DNA of 64,000 bases, taken from Phytoseiulus persimilis. Its lineage: Eukaryota; Arthropoda; Arachnida; Mesostigmata; Phytoseiidae. A program made the position numbers and the translations under genes. Of the stretch, positions 46,282-57,600 are shown in pieces (within the stretch, counting starts at the first letter, position 1; every line of letters begins with the position of its first letter). Below the pieces are notes generated by a model that did no database searches, was not told the origin of the DNA, and saw only the letters and a list, made by a program, of their open reading frames with translations. The stretch spans positions 15,128,001 through 15,192,000 of the forward strand of contig CM075103.1 of assembly GCA_037576195.1 (NCBI GenBank). The letters run 5' to 3'.

Positions 46282-46784
46282 AGGTGGGTTCCCAAAGCCA
46301 GCCTTGCCTCTCCAGCCTTATATTGATTAGGACATGGTATCTATCGAATCAACAGCTCACCGAATGCTAGATGATGCCTAACGGGAAAACTCCACTGGAA
46401 CGCTGACGATCCCGCACGAACCTTGCACGGCGAGGCGCCCACAATCGATCAAGTCACGAAGTCATGAGAGCCGAGGAGAATACTTCACTGTTATGAATAT
46501 TTCAAGCTTGCTCGAGCAGTGATACAGCAGGGCACGGAGATCCCCCGAGTTTTCGTGTTGTTGCGGGAGTCTTCGCTCCATGAGAGGGAGAAACATAGAA
46601 TAACATTCCGAAGAGCTCGGAGGACGGTCAAGTTCGCAACCAGACAGCGATTCAGGCGTTTCCTGCACAGTTGACCGTGCAATGTTTGAGGTTGATAATC
46701 AGGGTCGTCAGAACAGCTCACAGCTCATTTTATTGGCTCTGTTCCTTGGATGATGCTCCGCAATGCTTGAGCAGATGAAAACTG

Positions 46785-48945
46785 CTAGTACATATTCAAA
46801 AGTTGTAGTATTTTATAATACAGTTTGCAAGAGTCGTGTTTCCTGCGGCTTTCGCACCGGGCCGGCACCCAGCCCTCTTCGCGGTGCAGGCTGTCCATAA
46901 TCCATTCGTAATAAGCCGAAACTCGGACGAAGACGCCACCGTACTTCGTGAGGCATTTCGTCGAGCTGCGTCCTTTGACGTAAGACGTTATTCCAATTAC
47001 GTACATCCTGTACGACCGTCCCGAGCGGTGCATCAGAGGGCCCCCGGAGTCACCCTGGAACCATGACCGTAAATCAATGAAAGTTCTATTCCAGCGACAA
47101 TGCGTCGTGCCATGATTGGGTATCAGGTTTTCCATTATCAGTTACTCTGCTTGGCCGGTGGCTCTGCAACTTTCGTGGCTCCCAAGCTGAGTCTTCCTCC
47201 TCGCTCTCTGGGTAAACCTCACCGGAGCTCAGACGGGCTCTGGCACCAGCGGTCTCGGAGATTTGCTCCCGCTTCTTCCCGGGAAGGATGGGAGCCATGT
47301 GACTCGTGTTTGAAACTAATACCGGGATCGTCGACGGGCTATGTTCAAGCCCATTGCTCACATGTTCTCCTTTGGAACGCATGCTCCTCGAGTCCGATTC
47401 GGGGATTGGATTCCTAGCATCTCCTAAGCTTGGTGAATAGAAACCGCATTCGCCTACTAGTGTCTGAGAGATCTCTGTTCTCCTCATGAGGAACAGACGA
47501 GCGTTGATATTCCAGCCCAATGTTGGCGGATAGATTCCGATTCTCGAGCATTCCTTAGCTCGACTCCTCCAGCTCTGTTGGGAACAACTCCGTGGGAATC
47601 TGAGAGGCGCCATCCACGGCTTGGAGACGAAACAAAGCGCTCCTCAAACTTCTTCGCAGCTCAAAAGATGAACATCATTCCCTCTTTCTTGCCCGAAAGA
47701 GAGGTGTGTAGCCTCTTGGACCACCAATATTCCCCGAGGATTTCGAGGGCGCAAACTTCCACATCTGGCCGTGAGATCGCAAAAGAGAACGCTTTCAGGT
47801 TCCGTGAATCCTGATCACGAGCTGAGGGGAGGTTCGGCATGCAAAGCGGGCTTCGTGGCCCCTAGTTGTGAAGAAGTCACGAATGCTGACTGGTTGGAGG
47901 GGAGGAAGGGATTTTGCAAGAATATACAGTGGGCTCTTTCAGGTTCCCAATCGATGTGAGCTCCCTGAAGACGCAGCTTTTGGACTCACCCCACACGGTC
48001 CTTGGTATCCTTTCCTCGCACAAATCTGGTAATCCGAGTTGAACTGACCGTAACGTGCCCACATCATTGAGCAGCGCAGCTCGCTTTGCACTTCCACTTT
48101 AGTATATTGTAACGTGTTCGGGAACTCTTGAAGAAAAACTGGAGATGTCATGGAGCTCTCAGGCTGGAAATGGTAAAACCGAGGTTCGGAGCATCGGGAG
48201 CAGAATGCCTTACTTGGTTTTTTGGACTTTCCATGGCCCTTGTACCCAGCGACACCGTGGCCGGCTACAATGGCCTCTTCATACGCGTAGTCGCCCATCC
48301 GAGGTTCTGGAAGACACACCGGCCGCAGCGAAGCTCCATACCTCACGGGCTTGGACAATGTGAGCAAAGCGATATCTCTGACCAATCCTTCGCGAGTGTA
48401 GCCGTCGTGCCTTCGGATAGAGGAATCCATCAGTTTTTCTTCCCTGAATGCCCGGACTCTCCTCGCTGGTAAAACGAGTGCCGTTCCGCGCAATGATAGA
48501 TATGTGGCTTGTGAGTGAACTTGGCTGCTATCTTATCCGTTCTCACATTCGCATGGATGTGACGGTTCTCTTGACCGTGTCATGTGAACGAGGATGCGGA
48601 CTCGCCGAGCCCAAAAGGACAACGATCCCACTGACGTAGTCTTTCCTGACAGCGAAAATAATCCGACCTTGAATGTCTCAAGCTGTGTGTGGAGCTTTGG
48701 GTTGAGAGCACTCTGCTCCGCTACGAATACTCTCAATCGCTATAAAGTTGAATCTCACCCGTAGACACAGTGCGCTGCGGTCAGCACGTGTCTGTCAGAG
48801 ATCAAGCTCCCAGTGCAGAGGCCGAGTTTGCCTTTCTCGTCAACCCTGTATAGTTTCACAGTCCACGGAAACATGTGATCAGCGGCGGAGCTCCCGTTCA
48901 AAACTCGTTTCGTTATCGCGCTGTTTCCGTCAACTCCGCAATCCC
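46785..48945 (-). CDS. Chymotrypsin-family serine protease, catalytic domain
   Basis: Secreted S1-family endopeptidase. Four phase-matched minus-strand exons: 48945-48759, 48524-48214, 48126-47990 and 47054-46785 (stop). The activation site is AITKR followed by VLNG in place of the usual IVGG, preceded by a Cys (GDCGVDG) that would tether the light chain. The triad is complete: His in LTAAHC (exon 1), Asp in RDIALL (exon 2), Ser in GDSGGPL, assembled exactly across the last junction (GPCG then GDSGGPL). The C-terminal helix reads VSAYYEWIMDSL. Six residues before the catalytic Ser (position 189 in chymotrypsin numbering) is Gly, not Asp, so trypsin-like Arg/Lys cleavage is not expected; a chymotrypsin- or elastase-like preference is inferred. 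Exon 1 enters in phase 1, so upstream exon(s) with a signal peptide are required; see 49890-50136 and 54482-54647. Confidence 0.88.
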
Positions 48946-49889
48946 CTGGAATGAAGCATAGGTTTCTGAGACGACTCGACTCTCTCCTTCTCAAGGATCC
49001 AACTCCCTGAGGGAGGATCCTTCTCGTAGATGGTCTCGTAGTAGGAATGACGAGAAGACGAACTGACAGGCGAAGCGAATGATATCCATGTTATAAGGTT
49101 GAGAATGTGACGACCACCGTGATTTCCGAACATTCTAGTGATTCGTCTTCGTGATTATCTCCGAGCACATCCAAATAGGTCCAGGACCTGCTCACGGGAA
49201 TGACCTCGGCGGTATATCGACGTGCCGCCGAAATGTTCCGTGCCCGAATGTACGTGGCTGCCTTGACAATTGCCTTGATTTTGGTATTTATACGACTTTC
49301 ATGGCCCTCTCCCGATAGGAACGATTGAGTTCAACGATGATCATTGTGAAATGCACAGGATGTCATTCAGTTGTTAGTGACTTGATACATGATCGCCGTG
49401 TCGATGAGGCTCATTTCCTCCTCCTTGGGAAGAGGTTTCGTGAGGAGAGAAGAATAAATCATGAGTTTTCCTCCATCATAAGAAATGAGTGTATCTCGGC
49501 TCCCCGAAACAAGAACCCGATCCACGAGCGTGTTCCGCGCTCATTGACTCCGTTGTTTCTGAACTCCGTGCTCTCCTAGAAGCTCGGCATCGTCGATTTT
49601 CAAGTCCATGTCTCACTGCGGTGTGGAGTTTGCGGCGGTTCTCGTTGTATATCCTGCGATGGGACCTCGGATGATCACTGATGCCGAGGATATCAAAGGA
49701 AACGTTTCGTGGAGCATATCAGTGCACTGTCCACATTCTACGCACACGTTCTAAGAAGACGGCACTGAATAAACGCTGTCACTCATCGGCTGTTCACGAA
49801 CGTCTCTGTAAAATGTTCTCCACAGGAGTGAGTGTTCAAATCATCTGACTATTTGGCTCAGCTTGTCCCAAGCTGTAGACACAGCTCAC
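48946..49889. other. Probable intron/upstream sequence of the protease gene
   Basis: No motif-bearing frame. The minus frame 48930-49133 overlaps the first catalytic exon in another frame and looks spurious. Confidence 0.35.
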
Positions 49890-50136
49890 AGTTGACAAAG
49901 GTGGGCCGCTGAGTACGTGTGCAATATAGCGTGCCGAATACCGGTGTTCCGAAATCATTTTCTCCGAGGCGCATCTTTCCAATCGTCACAGGGGACGTAT
50001 AGATGAACTCTCCCCCATATCGGAAATCAAGTTCAACCAAGTCGGCCGGCACGCGAAAGTTAACTGCCAAATGGGAGCCATGATCAGAGAGGATGTGAAC
50101 AAACGTGGGAGACGGATTCGGAATGAAGATCAGCGT
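49890..50136 (-). CDS. Candidate upstream exon of the protease gene
   Basis: The minus frame opens directly after a good acceptor (gcaacttctag) and reads TLIFIPNPSPTFVHILSD, SHLAVNFRVPADLVELDF and GGEFIYTSPVTIGKMRLGEN. It runs to a donor GTGAGC after PTFVN. It enters in phase 0 and leaves in phase 1, which fits the phase-1 acceptor of the first catalytic exon at 48945. The alternating hydrophobic/polar pattern suggests a beta-rich extracellular module, perhaps CUB-like, but the CUB cysteine pattern is not evident. It could belong to another gene or be spurious. Confidence 0.4.
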
Positions 50137-50139
50137 CTA

Positions 50140-53100
50140 GAAGTTGCTCACGATCAAAATCGAGTCTCCGAGGGTTCACTGTTCGAGGAATTGGCTGATG
50201 AGTTGTCCTCCCCCGCACAAAATCTAGTTCGTGGTCGTGTCATGAGGGCGGGGAAACGCAGTGTGATTCGGCATCTTGACGCATGCAGGTCAACAACTGC
50301 TTCCGTTACTGCCCAGTCTCTTCTACCTCCGGTTATCCCAGCGGTACATGCGATATCCCTGCTGCAATAACTAGCCCAGTCTGGACGATCGTGCAATGGA
50401 TCCACTGAAGAGTCGGCACTGCGCACTTCATGAATCGGAAAACGAGTCTCCCCCTCCCCTCCCCCGACATAGAAACATAATGCGAACCAACTCGAGGCCG
50501 TCTGTGCCCGCAACGAATTGATGAAACTCGTAGATGAGGCCGAGTCAGTTATGACACGAAACCAAGAAAAAATCTCCTCCTAGTTCTCAACACCTATGAA
50601 CATTCAGGCTTTCTATCCATTCCTGCACCATCCCGTCCCCTACGCCCTACAGTGCACTCGGAGCGACGGAAAGCATCGTGATTCTGTCGCTCCGTTCGAC
50701 TCGTCTTTTTCTGAAAGAAATTACTCGAATACGACATTGGGGCGGTATTCATCCTCCATCCATTCTCCACAACCCTGTGGCAATGTTTCTGGGTTGCTCT
50801 CCACCTCAGCGGCGTTTCCGCGCGCATCTTCGACTCAGTGCCGCGCAATATTATTATCTTGAGGAGGAATGCTCCTCATCAGCTCTGATGATTTCCCTGG
50901 ATTTTTTACTGTCCGGGGAACAGCGAAGTCGAGTCAGATTCCATGGGTACCGAGGTACCACAGGAAGCGATCAGAGGCTGTTTTTCGAGTCCAACCATGT
51001 CAAACGACTCTCCTGCGGTTATATATATCGGGTGGAGCATTTCCGGAGCATTCAATGACTGACATCGATCTGTTCCGCGAGCTGGCGATCTTGGAAAACG
51101 TCATGTAGCCGAAATTCATTTTTGTTCTAGAATCGAGCTCAATGCAGACGATTCCCAATGGTAACTCGTCAGAGAGGCCCTCGTCAGGGCTCCAGTGACC
51201 TCGATCATCGAAAACGGGTTCGAATGTAGAGAATCAGTAGTTCCGTGGTAGTCACAAACCTGAGGTCGTCCGGACCGCGGTGCTTTTCCGAGATCGGATT
51301 TCTCAATAACTGATAATGGCGCGTAGGGCCTGTCCCATCGGAGCCTTTCCGGTGGAAGAGCAACACAGCGTGTTGAAAATGCTTATGTTCGTCCCCAAAG
51401 ACGAGTTTGTCCGGATTTCCGACACTAAACGATGAATCGAGGGAGGCTGTGACGGTGTGCGCTCTGGGTATCTCTAACCCAACAACGGTACTAGTTTCTC
51501 GACTCATTCGACGATGCATGGCTCTGCGATCAAGCCGGGGAATCTTCTGTTTGAGGAATAGGCTGGAGATCACCTCTCCTCGCAGTATACTCAGTGAAAA
51601 TGATTGTGGCTTTATTTCCGGCAATCGATAGCTGGGAGGATGATCCATCTTCTTCTTCGTAAATTCGGTCATGAATTTCGTGTTTTCGAGCCGCTCGAAG
51701 ATCACGTTCTTTTTTTCTCTTCACCCCGTTCCGCAGAGCTGCCCGAGGAACGTCTCAAGTCAACCGATCTATTTCGTATTGTTCTATCAAATGCGCGGAA
51801 GGGTTCCATGAACTTGCTTTAGAAACCGCGAGGATCAGTTCACAGCTCGGAATCGGCGGCCGATCTCACCAACCTCGCCACCAAATCGCTGGTCTGTTGA
51901 CGAAACATCATCGACGATGCAGTCCTCTGTAACTCCCCGGGGGAAATTTTTCTGATGGCGAAAAGTTCAGTGATTGCTCCATACTTCCCAAATTCGGAGT
52001 TGACGGATCGATCCGACCGTTTTTTTTTGACTGGAAATAGAGCGCGTTCGGCACGAGAAACTGGAGAAGCTCGAAGATGAATTCGGAGTCAGATCATTCT
52101 TCAGCCATTGATGAGCGAGGGACAGAAGGGTAGGGAAATTCCCGACTCGCGTTGAACACCCTGTATACTGTTCGGAGTCGCGACAGCAGGGTGCGGGGAA
52201 CCTGGCTGGGCATACGCTTTGCGAGACCCTGTCGCATCGTGGTCAGCATTTTTCGGTATTCCAGCTCAGCTTACGCATTTGTCCAATGAACTCATTGAGC
52301 AGTCAATCGCTCGAAATACTTGCTTCCAATATGAAAAATCGAAGTGGGGATATGGGATGTCGAAGTGGGGGCCGTCGAAATGGGATAAGATGAGCGCAAG
52401 GTATATATTCGAGTCATCTCACGCGTGGAAGGGCCTCGTGAACAGGCATCAGGTTTCCCTGATCCTGTGTTTCAGCTCGATCCAGCGTCGCATCCCACGA
52501 GTCTCGGTTCGAACGTTCCCATCTCCTCACCCTATAAACGTATTCACTCGAGCTCTCACGAGAACCAACTTGGAAACTATTGAACTCTCCGAGAATTTCT
52601 AACACTTGCAGATGACGACGTCAGACCGGGACATTCAATCCGACGACGAAATCACAGGAACAGTGGGAAATGACCCTACTTGTTCTTTCATCCGAGAAGG
52701 CTCGTATTCCATTCTTTCAGACATCGTTCCCCCCTTCACTTCCTTCGGCACACTGTCATACCCGATGGTAGCGCTCGAAAGCGCACGGATACCTCTTTCC
52801 ACCGCAAGGCTGTTTGGATCGATTCCACTCAGCACACACCAACTCCATGGTGAAGCTTTGAGGTATTCGTTGAGTCGGCTCGCACGGCCTCCTCCACAAT
52901 TTTGTTCTTGTCCATGCGTGGCTCAACGTGCAATCGCGATTCACAATCCTCTTTGTCTTCATCGCATTTCTATTATACATGAGGGATGATCTCGCACATA
53001 GAATTCGGCGCTCTTGATCCGCTCAGCGAGGCGTCGAGTTTCATGAAACGGCAGTTCCGTTTCGCGCGTTTCCTGTATCGCCCTCAATACACAGGTCCTA

Positions 53101-54480
53101 TACACACCCACGAGGTCCTTCGTTGCTTGTTAGAACGGTTCGCTTGACGCTTCAACCGATGCTCGGCTCTCGCACCGTTAGCGGTGTCGCCCGAAAAATT
53201 GAGGCTTTCCAGGCAACTGCTCGGTGTACGGACTCGGTTTCAATTGTCCTCCAGGCAGGCCTGTACAGCAATGAGTTATCGGACCTTGGTCGCAGTTCCT
53301 CCGGAGATTTGGTCTGATGGATCCGGAATTCGCGCCAAGATTATTACGAAGGTGTACTCAGATTTCGGAATGGGGTTTCATCTCGAAGCTTGCATTGAAG
53401 TGGGAGGCCGCTTTCCGGGGAGCGCTGTGTGGCGACAGCCTCTCATGTGCAACCAGTGGCAGACTTCGATCGGATTCGACTCAAGTTCAGCGGATGCGAA
53501 AAGGCCACCTGAGCTTCTGCGTGTGCTCTCTCAAAACTTCGAGAGGACATGATGCGAACTCTGGGAATTTGAGCTGAGCTGACACCCCGGGTCTCCTGAC
53601 AATCGGGAAGATCTTCCGACTGACTAGACATTCCGTGCTCGAGAGGTACGCTTGTCCAGAAAAGCTTTGGACAAAGCGCGAATCGGCCAACTCTCTGACT
53701 CGAAATCTTGAGGTGCTCAAACGACCGTTGGCTGTGACGGCCACGCTTCCAATCTAGCGATCCTGAATCTTCGACTCCCAAAACGTTTGACGTGACGAAA
53801 GCGATTTGGGTGCCTTGGCTCGAGTAAGTCTCCCGAGAATGCACACAAATGAAAACATGAAAATTCAGCTTCTGCAGGGCCATGTGCCCCTTCCGAAGTG
53901 ATATCGTACATGGCGTCCCCCAAGTGGCACAAAAACAACGTTGCACCCGGTTCCCATGAGAATAACCGGAGAAGTAACTGCGCGAATCGCGCCTGAAGCT
54001 CGACTTCGCCAGAATCTTCGTGGAGCAGGGTTTACCGACGGGGGGTTTGTCGAGGAATTCTCGGGGTTTCCCAGATCTCGGGGTTGTCCGCTTTTCGCTC
54101 CAGCTAGCTGACGTCGCGCTCTTGCGCAGGTGCTCGGAATCATGATCGCGAAGACTCCCGTTGGAGTTAGACAGAGATCCGCGGGTAAATCCGAGCCGGG
54201 TCAACGATGCACGGGGTTAGGAGGCTGCGCGGAGCCACCCACGGCTTTCTTGGGCCAAAGCGGGATTGAATCTTGCGAGAACCTCCGCACCAGAGGCATC
54301 TCTGAAACTTGAAGAGTTTGACGTTTTTCGCGAGACTCCAATGGACACGCGCGCTGACAAAGACTCCGCGACATTCACGCGCGGGATGACGGATTATATC
54401 CCGGCATGAGACCGCGAAAACTCTCCCTGTGGCAGCTCCCTCGTCGCTGACCCCGGACAGTTATCCATGAGCTCAACTCA
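50140..54480. other. Long stretch, possible first intron of the protease gene
   Basis: Open frames at 51205-51705 (minus, 166 codons) and 53443-54204 (minus, 253 codons) are present without any recognisable domain; the latter is Ser/Arg-rich and overlaps an antisense frame. A plus frame at 52612-52989 is noted separately. A (T)8 tract lies near 52021. Confidence 0.35.
52612..52989 (+). CDS. Doubtful small ORF beginning at a splice acceptor
   Basis: An ATG at 52612 follows immediately after tctaacacttgcag, a branch-point-like sequence plus canonical acceptor, as if a 5' UTR intron ended just before the start codon. The 125-codon frame begins MTTSDRDIQSDDEITGTVGN, a plausible cytosolic N-terminus, and contains a small internal echo (ARIPLST and GSIPLST). 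No domain is recognised. The opposite strand is also open over part of it, so this may be chance. Confidence 0.2.
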   Translation: MTTSDRDIQSDDEITGTVGNDPTCSFIREGSYSILSDIVPPFTSFGTLSYPMVALESARIPLSTARLFGSIPLSTHQLHGEALRYSLSRLARPPPQFCSCPCVAQRAIAIHNPLCLHRISIIHEG

Positions 54481-54481
54481 C

Positions 54482-54647
54482 CATCGTTGATCGACGCCTT
54501 CTGGGGGTAGTTGTCTTCTTCGTCCGATGAGATGTCGTTGTAGTAATCATCACCGTCCAGGACAAAGCTTCGCTGTGCGTTCGAGACTCCTGCTAGGCCG
54601 ATCAGGAGACTTGCATGCAGAAAGGAGGGAACAAGAACGCGCATCAC
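54482..54647 (-). CDS. Signal-peptide first exon of a secreted protein
   Basis: On the minus strand, ATG at 54647 (or 54644) starts MMRVLVPSFLHASLLIGLAG then VSNAQ, a textbook signal peptide with a likely cut after SNA. A very acidic stretch follows (LDGDDYYNDISSDEEDNYPQ) and the exon ends at a perfect GTGAGT donor in phase 1. The phase matches the phase-1 acceptor of the protease catalytic exon at 48945, giving a join of INDG to DCGVDGN. It could therefore be the first exon of that protease gene, 5.5 kb upstream, with or without the 50.1 kb exon between. It may instead begin an independent gene. Confidence 0.6.
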
Positions 54648-54649
54648 AA

Positions 54650-57600
54650 CCGAACGACAACATACAGGATCACGACACGGGGAACCAGATGGAGCACAAA
54701 AATCCTCAAGACGATCGGATCAGGTCATTCCGATGCGCTACACAGTTGGACCGAAGAACGCTCACCGAACACTGGAAGACAGACAACACTGAGCCCGCTC
54801 GGACAGTCGGATACGCCGCCGGAGCCAGGGTCCGGTGGTAGGAGCCGTCATTCAGCTGTGACCGGTGGTGAGTGAAGTGCACTTTTGGCATTTTTGCTTA
54901 TTAGATTATTACCTCACTTGCCACCAGTGTCGTCGGCCCGCAGGCTGCTCTCATTGAGCTTGTTGGCATTGTCCGAACGAGAAAGCCTGGACGCCGGGTA
55001 GTTTTTTTCTGCCCTCTCTTCGGTCAGCGGTTGACTTTCGAGTTTTTGGGTGACGTTTTGTCGTTGACCGGCTGCAGGCTAGCTCCCATTGAGTGACTGA
55101 TGACTCCATAGTCTGACGGAACGGAACCAACCAATTTTTCGACATGAATTTCTTAGCAGCGATCCCGCTCTTCAAGGCTGGACCAGGCTCGAGCTTGTAC
55201 TAAGCTTCCAGCGAAAGCGCTCGCCGAAAACAACGGGACCGGCGCGATGCACTTAACGTTCCTGTATCAGGGTCGCTGGGGTTGTCTTTCGGCAAGTTTC
55301 CAAGCCGCTTCCCACAAGCTCGCAATCGGCGCAACCACGCCGGAGGCTAACGGAGTTAAATCTATCGCGGATTCCGAAATTCTCACTCAGATCCCGTCGC
55401 AGCAAAGGGGTCGGACACTCGCCGGATCAGTCTCGAGTCGTCATACCCTCGTGGAAAGCGACGCGCAGCTTCATCTTGCATGTACGAAAGCATGCAGCTG
55501 TGGAGCTTTTTAGCGCTTGAGTGAATGCCTGTCAACGGCGTGGCGCGCCGCCAGGGGAACTCCTTCGGAAAGTGCTCAAGTAACCGATTGAATTGTTGGC
55601 AATCAGCTGCCTAATGAATAGTTTTCCGGTTTTCAGTGCTCTGATGGCACTTCAAGCATGTTGGGATGCTACCATGCTCAGAACGTTCACCGCGGCAATG
55701 GAACGGGTCACACGTGCTGAATCCCCTCCGTTTACAGGGGAGGGTATAAGGAGGAGTGGGGACCCTCTATCCGATGGGACTGTGAGCCAACGGAAAAGCG
55801 TTTCTTCCTCATGAAAGGGGATGGGTTTTCGTTCCAACGAATGATGAAACCATTCCCGTACATTCCTCGGTATAACTGAGGAAGTTTATCATTTACCTTA
55901 CTGAGGGGAATTGATTTTTCGGTAAAACGGGAAGATTCCATCATTTTCCTCCATGACGGGAACTCATTGCCGTCGCAGCGAAAACGGCGGAACGCTGTTT
56001 GAATTTCGTGCAACAGCAGCTCGCCTCGAGAGGGGGAAGTGGCATCTGCCGTCGTTCTCAGAACAGTACCCTCGAAGGTCTCGGAACGGCAGGAGTACAT
56101 TCGAATCGTTCGCCTAGATTCTCCATGGCAAATACGGTATTCCAGGGACTTCCAAAATGACAGAAGTACAGCAGTTCCTTCGGAGCGCGAACATGGCAGT
56201 TGCCGGCTCGATGCTTGGTCCGATTTTGGCAGAGAGAACGCTGTGATCTTCGAATGCAACGAATTCTACTGCGCCAATGAAGACGTTGCTGCTCGCCTTG
56301 GCTCAAGCAATGAGCTGAATCATCGATTGGTGAACACAACACAGCAACTCCCGGAGGCCTGGGAACGCAACAAAAAAAAATGGATGAGCACGCTCGCGCC
56401 TGAAGTGGAAGGTTGATCTGTGCATACACGATTCAGATCCAACAAACGATTATCCATCTTCTGCGCTCGGGAAAGGATACGCAGCTACGCGAGTGCTTGT
56501 TTCCGCTCCACTGTTCCCATTCGTGGCCGTTCTCGTGGGGCGAAGATGCTTTTCCCAACGAGATATTCCCCCCATATTCCTTTGATCTATCCTCCCCTGA
56601 TCGAGCGGCACGACCAATAGCTGCAATACTCTGAATTACTGGGCGTGGTGCTGATTTTATTTTTCCTGGAGGTGAAAAATATTATCGAGAACCAACTTTT
56701 AATGGATTTCATCAAGAGCTCCTGGGAGAGAGACACATGCTGTTCATCTAGGGACTTTCCTTCTTTCAGGAACTCACTGCGACGCATCTTTCCCTCAAAC
56801 GGAGACCCTTCCTGATGGCATTCAACCGGATCAAGTTCCATAGACCGGCCGATATAGCTCCGAGAGCGGGTGCTTGAGGGGGATCTAGACCAGAAAAATG
56901 AATTCGGCGTCTTCTGAACTCAGTTTGGAAGATTGACGGAAACGATTCACCCCAGATATTGTCGCCGAACCTTCAACTCCGTCGTTGAGGTGCTTTCCGT
57001 ATAAACCGGTAAACGAGCTTTCATCAGTGCTCTTGAACAACTTCGTGCAAAAGCATACCATTTGGTGCTTCTGAGGTCTTGTAATTTCGCGGTTGTCGGA
57101 AACGGCAACATGACGAACCTGAGCCTCTTGTGGACTTGAATTGCACCAAGGAAGAAAGACGATGCAGGGAACGTGCACACGATTCCCCGCTGGGAAGGCC
57201 CACGTCAGAGAGTCTGTGGTGCCGGTGATACAACCCAAATGCGTTTCTGCTGTTGATGCCATTCTGCTGTTAGTAGAGCCTCCCGTTGTCCACATTAGAA
57301 AATATCCACGTCGAGATATTCGAGGCACGCACCATCTGTAACCATTAGTTCTCTCTCGACCGTGGGAAAGACGTCGCTTAACGCCAGGGTATAATTTTTG
57401 CTGCAAGACGACTTTCGCTCTCACTCGTGCACTCTCCGAGCACCAACATGAGTTACAGTCCATTTTGTTTGCCCCGCTCCACTTCCCTCATTTCCGCCAT
57501 CTACTCGTCGTCACCCCGCGGATGCCGGAGTGACCGTGGCGCGATCCCGATCGGAAGGCTCCTGGTGTTCAGTTGCATAGCGGGATAAGGTTCATTTTCC

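Noticed and set aside
53443-54204. 253-codon minus-strand ORF
   Set aside because: Ser/Arg-rich composition, no domain, antisense frames also open, and no supporting splice sites; most likely chance.
56885-57463. 192-codon minus-strand ORF
   Set aside because: A second minus frame over the same bases is also open and plausible-looking. No domain is recognised and no acceptor/donor pair decides between them.
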